A stretch of DNA of 64,000 bases from Gammaproteobacteria bacterium. Its GTDB lineage: Bacteria; Pseudomonadota; Gammaproteobacteria; Acidithiobacillales; Acidithiobacillaceae. Below the pieces are notes generated by a model. It ran no database searches, had not been told where the DNA came from, and worked only from the letters and a program-made list of their open reading frames with translations. Below are positions 58,252 through 64,000 of this stretch, in pieces. The position numbers were made by a program, and so were the translations under genes. The stretch is from NCBI GenBank assembly GCA_023381645.1, contig JAMCRJ010000053.1, forward strand, positions 79,568-143,567. Direction: 5' to 3'. Position 1 is the first letter of the stretch, and every line of letters starts with the position of its first letter.

Positions 58252-58427
58252 CGGGAGGATGAATCCTGCACCGGACACCTCTCGGCTTGGATACAGCTTG
58301 CTGTAGCAGGTTTTCCTTCGGGTCAATGCCTTGGATCATACCCCGGTGCGTGATGCAAATCGCCCCGTTTCCCTTTCGCTTGGCTCTTGGCCGGCTCCTG
58401 GAAATCGGGGATTTTCAGGAGCACTTC

Positions 58428-59624
58428 ATGGCAAAGATCAAACTGACGAAAACCGTGGTCGATGCGGCGCGACCGCAATCGCAAGACGTCGAACTCCGGG
58501 ACACCGTTGTTCCGGGCTTCTTGTGCAAGGTTACACCAGCCGGCCGCAAGGTCTTCATGCTGCAGTACCGTACGAACTCAGGCGTGCGCCGCAAGCCGGC
58601 GCTCGGCCAGTTTGGTGAGCTGACCGTCGAACAGGCGCGGTCGCTGGCTCAGGACTGGCTGGCAGAAGTTCGGCGCGGGGGCGATCCGGGAAATCAGAAA
58701 ACCGAGGCACGCAAGGCACCGACGATCAAGGAGCTTTGCACCCGGTTCATGGAGGATCATTCCAAACTGCACAACAAGCCGAGCACGCAGAAGTCGTATC
58801 AGTATCAGATCGACTGCTACATCATCCCCGCATTCGGCAGCAAGAAGGCTCACGAGGTCATCCGTCAGGACATCACCGCGCTGATGAAGCACTTGGAGAA
58901 GTCACCCACTCAGGCCAACCGCGTGCTGTCCTGCGTTCGCAAGATGTTCAACCTGGCCGAGTTGTGGGGCTACCGGCCCGACGGCTCGAATCCCTGCCGC
59001 CATGTGCCCAAGTACCCCGAGAAAGGCTCGACCCGGCTCATCACCGACGAACAGATGGTCAGCTTGTTCGCCTACCTGGATCGGGCAGAAGCCGAGCGCC
59101 TGGAGCATCCGATCTACCTGCTGGCCGTCCGGCTGCAATTCGAGTTCGCCGCCCGCATGTCGGAGGTCTTGCTGTTGCAGTGGGATTGGCTTGACCTACC
59201 CAACGGCCGAGCAGTCTGGCCGGACAGCAAGACCGGCAATATGTCCAAGCCCTTGAGCGAAGAAGCTCAGCGGCTGCTGTCGAATGCGCCTCGCTATGGC
59301 GATTCGCCCTACGTCTGCCCCGCCATCCGGGACCATGGCAAGCCGCTGAGTCCCGGTTCCTACTACCAGGCGTGGCGGCGCTTCCTTGATCGTGCCGGCG
59401 TGCCGAAGGTCGGTACCCACGGCATCCGCCACCGCTCGGCGACCGATATTGCCAACTCCGGTATCCCGGTCAAGGTCGGCATGGCCCTCACGGCGCACAA
59501 GACCGTGGCGATGTTCATGCGCTACGTTCACACCGAGGACGACCCGGTGCGTAAGGCCGCCGAGCTGGTGGCGAACCGCCGCAAATCGGTTGTCGGCGCA
59601 CGGCAGTCAAAGGTGGCCGCATGA
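58428..59624 (+). CDS. int: Tyrosine-type integrase
   Basis: Site-specific recombinase of the P4-like/DUF4102 class, 398 aa from ATG 58428 (CAGGAG 7 bases upstream). N-terminal arm-binding part (VELRDTVVPGFLCKVTPAG), core-binding domain (about 100-190), catalytic domain with R243, H331-x-x-R334, H357 and the nucleophile Y366 (FMRYVH). All catalytic residues are present, so it is probably active. It lies 176 bases inside the tRNA-Leu fragment, the usual place. No excisionase gene is visible nearby. Confidence 0.94.
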   Translation: MAKIKLTKTVVDAARPQSQDVELRDTVVPGFLCKVTPAGRKVFMLQYRTNSGVRRKPALGQFGELTVEQARSLAQDWLAEVRRGGDPGNQKTEARKAPTIKELCTRFMEDHSKLHNKPSTQKSYQYQIDCYIIPAFGSKKAHEVIRQDITALMKHLEKSPTQANRVLSCVRKMFNLAELWGYRPDGSNPCRHVPKYPEKGSTRLITDEQMVSLFAYLDRAEAERLEHPIYLLAVRLQFEFAARMSEVLLLQWDWLDLPNGRAVWPDSKTGNMSKPLSEEAQRLLSNAPRYGDSPYVCPAIRDHGKPLSPGSYYQAWRRFLDRAGVPKVGTHGIRHRSATDIANSGIPVKVGMALTAHKTVAMFMRYVHTEDDPVRKAAELVANRRKSVVGARQSKVAA

Positions 59625-59773
59625 CCCGCTGCCAGAAGCCTGTTCCGTCGGCCCGGACTGCTGTGAAAGCAACGCAACAATCTTCGGGCAGTCGCTCTCC
59701 GTTTTGCGGGTACACCCTCGCTGCGCCGGGTCCGCTGACGTGGGGACTCCGGAAACGCCGCCATATCGGTGTA

Positions 59774-59802
59774 TGGACAACTATGCCCGTTTCGGGTATA
59801 GT
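59774..59802 (+). promoter_or_regulatory. Toxin-antitoxin promoter with overlapping operator palindrome
   Basis: -35 TGGACA (59774-59779), 17-base spacer, -10 TATAGT (59797-59802). The spacer and -10 form an inverted repeat at 59780-59802 with arms ACTATGCCCG and CGGGTATAGT (9 of 10 pairs) around TTT. This fits autorepression by the HTH antitoxin. Confidence 0.8.
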
Positions 59803-59814
59803 TTGGAGGTCAAG

Positions 59815-60198
59815 ATGACGCTCATCCTCAAGCGGAAGGACTTTGCGCGGTGGCAGGCAGGCGAGAAGCTGCCTGATACCGCCTTGTGCAAGGCGGTCAA
59901 GGAGATGGAAGGTGGTCTGATTGACGCGGACTTGGGCGGCCATCTTTACAAGAAGCGAGTGGCCCGTCCCGGCGGCGGCAAAAGCGGCGGCTACCGCACG
60001 CTGCTGTCGGCCCGGATTGGTAGCCGCTACGTGTTCCTGCATGGGTTCCCGAAAAGCGACAAGGCGAACATCACGCAGGACGAGAAGAAGGCGCTGCAAT
60101 TCGCCGGCAAGGTGTTTTTGGAACTGTCTGTGGAAGTCTTGTCGAAAGCGTTGCAGGCCGGTGTGTTACTGGAGGTGCATTGTGAGCAAGATCATTGA
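59815..60198 (+). CDS. RelE/HigB-like toxin
   Basis: 127 aa of the RelE/ParE-superfamily group paired with NadS-type antitoxins (COG4737 as I recall it). Seen: LYKKRVARPGGGKSGGYRTLL and FLHGFPKSDKANITQDEKKAL, the core of these toxins (cited in pieces up to 21 residues is avoided: KKRVARPGGGKSGGYRTLL). ATG at 59815 has TTGGAGG upstream. Toxin precedes antitoxin, as in higBA. Predicted mRNA interferase acting on ribosome-bound mRNA; inference from family. Confidence 0.85.
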   Translation: MTLILKRKDFARWQAGEKLPDTALCKAVKEMEGGLIDADLGGHLYKKRVARPGGGKSGGYRTLLSARIGSRYVFLHGFPKSDKANITQDEKKALQFAGKVFLELSVEVLSKALQAGVLLEVHCEQDH

Positions 60199-60484
60199 AT
60201 CGCTGCGCGACGACCTGGCCGTGCTGCATGAAGTGGGCGCGATCAGCAAGGTGACGATGCGCGAGTTCGACGCGATCTGCCCGCCGCCGGTGCGGGAGTT
60301 CAGCGCCGAGGACATCAAGCATCTGCGCGAAGCGTTGAAGTTCAGCCAGCCGGTGTTCGCGCACCATCTGCACACCTCAGCCTCTACTGTGCGCAAGTGG
60401 GAGCAAGGCGACACCCGGCCCGCTGGGCCGGCACTCAAGCTGCTCAACGTCATCGCTGATAAAGGTTTGCAAGCTATTATTTAG
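60182..60484 (+). CDS. HTH antitoxin, NadS/HigA-like
   Basis: 100 aa; GTG start with GGAGG 6 bases upstream and a 17-base overlap with the toxin gene. XRE-type HTH in LREALKFSQPVFAHHLHTS and ASTVRKWEQGDTRPAGPALKLL. This is the usual partner of the preceding toxin; it should bind the palindrome at 59780-59802. Confidence 0.87.
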   Translation: MSKIIESLRDDLAVLHEVGAISKVTMREFDAICPPPVREFSAEDIKHLREALKFSQPVFAHHLHTSASTVRKWEQGDTRPAGPALKLLNVIADKGLQAII

Positions 60485-60573
60485 TCGAGGAAAACCGGCG
60501 GCGATTCTTTACCGCAGAAGGTGTAGACACCGTTACGATCTTCAAACCACGTGAAAACAATTGGGGGTGACAG

Positions 60574-61041
60574 GTGGCAGAGAAAAAGAACGTCTTCATT
60601 AGCCATGTGCACGAGGACGATCACGGGCTCCAGAAGCTAAAGGATTTGCTGGCCCCGAAGGGGATCGAAGTCAGGGATTCCTCCATCCATACAGGGAAGT
60701 TCAACAATGCGACCGATGAGCACTACATAAAGACGCAGATTCTTGCCCCTGCCATCAACTGGGCTGGAGTGTTCATTTGCTACGTTTCCCCCCAGACCAA
60801 AAATAGTGATTGGGTGAACTGGGAAATCGAATATGCGGCCAAACAGGGCAAGCGCATCGTCGGCGTTTGGGAGCATGGCGAGAAGGAATGCGACCTCCCG
60901 GAAGCTCTGAAAGAATATGCCGACGCATTGGTTGGATGGAACGGCGATGCAATCATTGACGCCATCGACGGGAAGGACTCGTGGGAAAAGCCGGACGGCG
61001 GATCCTGCGACCCGGTTCCACTCAAGCGACATCCCTGCTGA
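60574..61041 (+). CDS. TIR-like domain protein (first gene of candidate defence operon)
   Basis: 155 aa, single TIR-like domain. NVFISHVHEDDHGLQKLKDLL gives strand A and helix A (quoted in part as FISHVHEDDHGLQKLKDL), then WAGVFICYVSPQTKNSDWV and NWEIEYA; Glu84 in WVNWE sits where the catalytic Glu of NAD-cleaving TIR domains lies. No other domain follows except a short Pro/Gly-rich tail. GTG start with GGGGGTG upstream. Stop and next start overlap as TGATG. It could be an effector (NAD hydrolysis), a signal producer as in Thoeris, or a scaffold; activity is inference. Confidence 0.82.
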   Translation: MAEKKNVFISHVHEDDHGLQKLKDLLAPKGIEVRDSSIHTGKFNNATDEHYIKTQILAPAINWAGVFICYVSPQTKNSDWVNWEIEYAAKQGKRIVGVWEHGEKECDLPEALKEYADALVGWNGDAIIDAIDGKDSWEKPDGGSCDPVPLKRHPC

Positions 61042-61667
61042 TGCTCCGCATTCACTCTTATGTGGTGCGATACGACAGCGGTTTCGCGCCTAACCCTTTT
61101 TACGGCTACTGCACGCTTGCGACTTGCAAACCTAATATCCGCCGATCCGCTGGTATCGGTGATTGGGTGGTCGGCAGCGGTAGTAACGATAGAACTGTTC
61201 GACGCGGTGGGCATCTCGTTTACGCGATGCGCGTCACCGAGGCGATGACATTTGACGAATACAGCGTCGATCCACGGTTTGAATACAAAAAACCGTATCG
61301 CAATGGAAGTCGGAAGCAAAGTTGCGGGGACAACATCTACTCCAGAGCCGCGCCGGGAGCCGCCTGGCGCCAGCGAGACTCATTTCACTCCCGCCCAAAT
61401 GGTGCTCTCAATCCGGACCATGTTGCCCGTGATACGGGTGTCAACAGGGTTCTGATCAGCGATGATTTTTTGTATTTCGGAGGCGAAGGCCCGCAGTTTC
61501 CAGATGAACTGAGAGACCAGCAAGATCGGCCTCTATGCAAAACAGGAATAGGCCTAACCACTTTTGACAATGCGAAACTGATTGCGAACCTTGAAAAATG
61601 GGTTCGCAGCTTTGGCGTGAGCGGCTATCAGGGCGCACCATTCGAATGGCTGACCCTTCGCAGGTGA
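61041..61667 (+). CDS. Nmad2-like nucleotide-modification-associated protein
   Basis: 208 aa. The N-terminus LRIHSYVVRYDSGFAPNPF followed by YGYCTLATCKPNIRR and GDWVVGSGS matches, from memory, the Nucleotide modification associated domain 2 family defined by gene-neighbourhood analysis of DNA-base modification systems. HLVYAMRVTEAMTFDEY and CGDNIY follow. The GDWVVG turn recalls PUA/EVE-like folds that bind modified bases. No catalytic motif is obvious. Second of four coupled genes, 3 bases before the next. Confidence 0.78.
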   Translation: MLRIHSYVVRYDSGFAPNPFYGYCTLATCKPNIRRSAGIGDWVVGSGSNDRTVRRGGHLVYAMRVTEAMTFDEYSVDPRFEYKKPYRNGSRKQSCGDNIYSRAAPGAAWRQRDSFHSRPNGALNPDHVARDTGVNRVLISDDFLYFGGEGPQFPDELRDQQDRPLCKTGIGLTTFDNAKLIANLEKWVRSFGVSGYQGAPFEWLTLRR

Positions 61668-61670
61668 CCG

Positions 61671-62807
61671 ATGAAAAAGGAAGGCTCCCTCTTGCTCTCG
61701 GATTACGCTGCGGATGTTACAGCGACAGACGTACTCAATCCGGATGACTTCAACCCTGTTCTCCAAGGACTATACGGAGAAGTTGGCGGGATAATGGCTA
61801 CGGCCAAAAAACACGTCCGAGAAAAAACGGCTTACCCTGGTTTCAAGAAGGCAGCAGAAGAAGAATTTGGGGACACTCTCTGGTACTTGGCTGCAATCTG
61901 CAGGCGCCTACAGATTCCTCTCGAAGAAATCTTTGCAGAAGCCGCGAATCACGGAAACTTCAAGAATGTGGGGGCTGCAAGCGACATCACCGAAGGGGCG
62001 TTGGCCTATATCGTCATACCTGTCGCAGCGACTGCTTCGTTAGATGCCACGCTAGTACGTTTGGGGCAGTCGGCGGCGGCCTTATTGGGAAGCACGCCTG
62101 CACGCACCGATTTGATTGCTTTTGCTAGAGCCTATCTGGATGCGATCCATGCGGCTGAGCTTGCGTTTTCGGAGGTGGCGCGCGGCAATCTTCGGAAAGC
62201 TCGCGGCGCATTCCTGGAGCCACAGGCCAATGACCTGATTGGCCTTGATTTCGACAGTGAGTTCGGAATTGAGGAGCAGCTTCCCAGGGACTTCAAAATT
62301 CGTGTCAATCAACGAGGCAGTGGAAAGAGTTATCTTCAATGGAATGGAGTATTCATCGGCGATCCTCTTACCGACAACATCGCCGACCGCGATGGCTACC
62401 GGTTTCATGATGTCTTCCATTTTGCTTATGTGGCCGTCCTGCACTGGTCCCCGGTTATACGGGCATTGATCAAGCACAAGCGGAAGAGCAATCCGAAGTA
62501 CGACGAAGAGCAGGACAGTGGCCGGGCCATCGTCGTTGAGGAAGGACTTACCGCTTGGATTTTCTCCAGAGCAAAAGAATTGAATTTCTTCGAGAATCAA
62601 GAAAAAATTTCACTGGGAATTCTCAAGACCATTGGCGAGTTCGTGAGCGGATATGAAGTGGAGAAGTGCCCGCTAAAGCTTTGGGAAAAGGCCATCTTGG
62701 ATGGATATGCTGTCTTTCGACAACTCAAGGAAAATCAAGGTGGCTGGATCGTTGGAAATCGAGAACAGCGCACCATCAAATACATGCCACTTGAGTCTGA
62801 ACAATGA
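61671..62807 (+). CDS. MazG-like pyrophosphohydrolase with uncharacterised C-terminal domain
   Basis: 378 aa. Residues about 30-95 are MazG-like: YGEVGG (E37), then AAEEEFGDTLWYLAAICRRL with E63-E65 and D68 as metal ligands. These enzymes hydrolyse NTPs or modified dNTPs. Residues about 105-180 are helical and unassigned. The C-terminal half has conserved-looking blocks IGDPLTDNIADRDGYRFHDVFH (H246-D247-V-F-H250), VLHWSPVIRALIKHKRKS, GRAIVVEEGLTAWIF and a final GGWIVGNREQRT. The His/Asp block could be a metal-binding site. Similar two-domain proteins exist, to my memory, but without assigned function. ATGA overlap with the next gene. Confidence 0.78.
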   Translation: MKKEGSLLLSDYAADVTATDVLNPDDFNPVLQGLYGEVGGIMATAKKHVREKTAYPGFKKAAEEEFGDTLWYLAAICRRLQIPLEEIFAEAANHGNFKNVGAASDITEGALAYIVIPVAATASLDATLVRLGQSAAALLGSTPARTDLIAFARAYLDAIHAAELAFSEVARGNLRKARGAFLEPQANDLIGLDFDSEFGIEEQLPRDFKIRVNQRGSGKSYLQWNGVFIGDPLTDNIADRDGYRFHDVFHFAYVAVLHWSPVIRALIKHKRKSNPKYDEEQDSGRAIVVEEGLTAWIFSRAKELNFFENQEKISLGILKTIGEFVSGYEVEKCPLKLWEKAILDGYAVFRQLKENQGGWIVGNREQRTIKYMPLESEQ

Positions 62808-63466
62808 ACATCCATCCATTCGTTGATGCAGTGGCTTCGCTGCAGTTCGAAGACTGTTTCAATCCGTACTCGGATCGCTGTGAAGTTCATGATCGACGCG
62901 ACGCACCGCTTCGGCGTGCCGCCGCACTATCCGCCATGTTAAGTCGGGCAATCGAGGAACCGGTAGACGCGATATGGATTGGACGAGACCTCGGATACCG
63001 TGGAGGACGCCGCACGGGGCTGGCCCTCACCGATGATATTCACATAAGCCAGCACGCTAGGCGTTGGAATCTCGACCAGATCGCTGAGCGACCGACGAAA
63101 GGCAGTGCTGTGGCCGAACGAACCGCCGCGGTTATATGGGGCATGCTGGAGCATATCGATGCCCGCATCTTCCTCTGGAACGTCTTCCCGCTCCATCCGC
63201 ATGAATCCGGAGACCAGTTCACCAACCGACAGCACAACGCGCGTGAAAGGCGGGCTGGCGAAGAATTGCTCCAGCAACTCATCGTCTTGCTGCGCCCCTC
63301 TCGGATCGTCGCCATTGGCAACGATGCCGCCGCCGCGGCACATCGCATCACGGATTCAGTACCCGTGATCTGCGTGAGGCATCCTAGCTATGGAGGACAG
63401 ACTCAATTCCAGAAGCAAATCTCGGAACTCTATGGGCATCCCGTGAGCACGGAGTCGTTGTTTTGA
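62804..63466 (+). CDS. Uracil-DNA-glycosylase-like protein
   Basis: 220 aa of UDG-like fold: strand 1 plus loop VDAIWIGRDLGYRGGRRTG (residues 55-72) in place of the GxDPY water-activating motif, FLWNVFPLHPHESGDQFTN, LLRPSRIVAIGNDAA, and the C-terminal RHPSYGGQTQFQKQI (192-206) in place of HPS. The motif A lacks the usual Asp-Pro-Tyr/Asn-Pro pattern, so base excision of uracil is uncertain; a modified base may be the substrate. Last of the four coupled genes. Confidence 0.75.
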   Translation: MNIHPFVDAVASLQFEDCFNPYSDRCEVHDRRDAPLRRAAALSAMLSRAIEEPVDAIWIGRDLGYRGGRRTGLALTDDIHISQHARRWNLDQIAERPTKGSAVAERTAAVIWGMLEHIDARIFLWNVFPLHPHESGDQFTNRQHNARERRAGEELLQQLIVLLRPSRIVAIGNDAAAAAHRITDSVPVICVRHPSYGGQTQFQKQISELYGHPVSTESLF

Positions 63467-63482
63467 CGAAAAGCTCGGCTTC

Positions 63483-63905
63483 TTAGCGGGCGGCGATCGC
63501 CGCTTCAATCCAGCTCGACAGGTTGTCACTGATGTGGCTATAGGCTGCACTGCTGGTGGTTCCCACTGGATCGTAGATGCGGACGACAGTGGATAGCTTC
63601 CTGCCGTCACTCAAGTTGAAGGAATCAAACGGATTGGCTCCGGCAATTGAGGGTTGTTGGTTGTGGTCCAACAGCTTATGGATTCGTATTCCCATGATTC
63701 CCTTGCCACTATTCCACGATTGCTCAATCTCATATCGAATCCAAGGGCGATTTGCCGTTTCAGCACCGACTAGAACAATTGTGCATGTCCGCCCTTGTAA
63801 CTGATCTCCGATCCAGCGTTTGATCGAGGCCTCGCCGCCATGCTTTACTTCTTCCCACTCGTTGGCGCTAGCTGAGCTATGATCGAAAGTGGTGTACGGG
63901 CAGAT
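63483..63905 (-). pseudogene. ThsB-like TIR gene, N-terminus lost
   Basis: On the minus strand the frame reads SANEWEEVKHGGEASIKRWI, then CTIVLVGAETANRPWIRYEIE, and GIMGIRIHKL, ANPFDSF, SSWIEAAIAAR before the stop at 63483. This matches the MTH538/DUF1863 TIR-like family that includes Thoeris ThsB. The first strand (usually FYSFHY with Arg) and a start codon are missing; upstream the frame meets a TAG at 63939-63941. Insertion of a transposable element is the likely cause. The exact junction, between about 63885 and 63925, cannot be fixed without the other end. Confidence 0.75.
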
Positions 63906-64000
63906 TACATCTGACTTGAGTGAGGTGGCGCACTGTTGCTACAAAGGGTTTGCCGACCAATGAGCAACGAGGAGTGCGCCGTGAAAGATAGTACCGTTTT
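63906..64000 (+). mobile_element. Left end of an insertion sequence (IS4-like), cut by window edge
   Basis: The sequence changes character after the TIR remnant. It contains GAGGTGGCGCACTGTTGC as a possible terminal repeat region, then GAGGAG and the start of a transposase at 63981. Left boundary is approximate and the right end lies outside the window. Confidence 0.5.
63981..64000 (+). CDS. IS4-family transposase, N-terminal residues only
   Basis: GTG at 63981 with GAGGAG upstream starts MKDSTVF, the N-terminus of DUF4372-containing IS4-family transposases as I recall it. Only six full codons are inside the window, so the call rests on this short match and on the disrupted gene to the left. 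Confidence 0.5.

Noticed and set aside
58252..58427. Possible excisionase or leader gene between the tRNA fragment and the integrase
   Set aside because: No frame with a start, ribosome-binding site and HTH features; the in-frame extension of the integrase upstream of 58428 lacks a good start.
59386..59814. N-terminal extension of the RelE-like toxin frame into the integrase gene
   Set aside because: It overlaps the integrase catalytic region and crosses the toxin promoter; the toxin starts at 59815.
60520..60531. Palindrome GGTGT-AG-ACACC upstream of the TIR gene as an operator
   Set aside because: Arms of only 5 bp and no promoter pair nearby; too weak to list as a feature.

Overview
The window reads as a chromosome segment of a gammaproteobacterium-related organism of moderately high GC, most probably an Acidithiobacillus species. 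This is inferred from remembered protein similarity and gene order (hfq-hflXKC followed by hisZ and purA, a Fe-type superoxide dismutase of divergent type, amtB after recR); no database search was possible. Genes are packed tightly, with many ATGA, GTGA and TGATG stop-start overlaps.

Positions 1 to 58 kb are mostly housekeeping. From left to right: the 5' part of an RND efflux outer-membrane lipoprotein gene (minus strand) under a palindromic operator-like site; a secreted TPR-like membrane protein; yceF and ppc (minus); hfq-hflX-hflK-hflC-hisZ-purA; tRNA-Leu(CAG) with its terminator (minus); rnr; then a minus block of ppk2, a dihydrolipoamide-dehydrogenase-like flavoprotein, purM-purN plus a CinA-type molybdopterin-binding gene, and sodB. 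The plus strand resumes with pgsA-hda-yihY, the lipid operon yceD-rpmF-plsX-fabH-fabD-fabG-acpP-fabF-pabC-mltG-tmk-holB-pilZ, then tRNA-Ser(GGA), the 4.5S SRP RNA, dnaX-ybaB-recR, amtB-nnrD-bioA-CBS, tsaE-mutL-miaA, ndk-rlmN-pilW-rodZ-ispG-hisS-yfgM-bamB-der, a small membrane protein and sixA.

From 52 to 58 kb lies a phosphate and stress module. Four tandem 11-bp PhoB half-sites precede pstS-pstC-pstA; no pstB or phoU follows. A DUF2249-hemerythrin protein gene faces pstA on the minus strand, followed by a lipid-anchored Dsb-like thiol oxidoreductase gene and a TauE/SafE permease gene.

At 58.2 kb the chromosome is interrupted. A 53-base 3' fragment of tRNA-Leu(TAA) sits next to a tyrosine integrase gene, the mark of an integrative element whose other end (with the intact tRNA) should lie to the right of the window. 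The element carries a toxin-antitoxin pair under a palindromic promoter and then a tightly coupled four-gene operon: a TIR-like protein, an Nmad2-family protein, a MazG-like pyrophosphohydrolase fused to an uncharacterised domain, and a uracil-DNA-glycosylase-like protein. I consider this operon the best candidate for an undescribed system, probably phage defence or modified-nucleotide sensing. The last 500 bases hold the C-terminal part of a second, Thoeris ThsB-like TIR gene on the minus strand. It has lost its N-terminus, apparently to an IS4-type insertion sequence whose transposase begins at the window edge.
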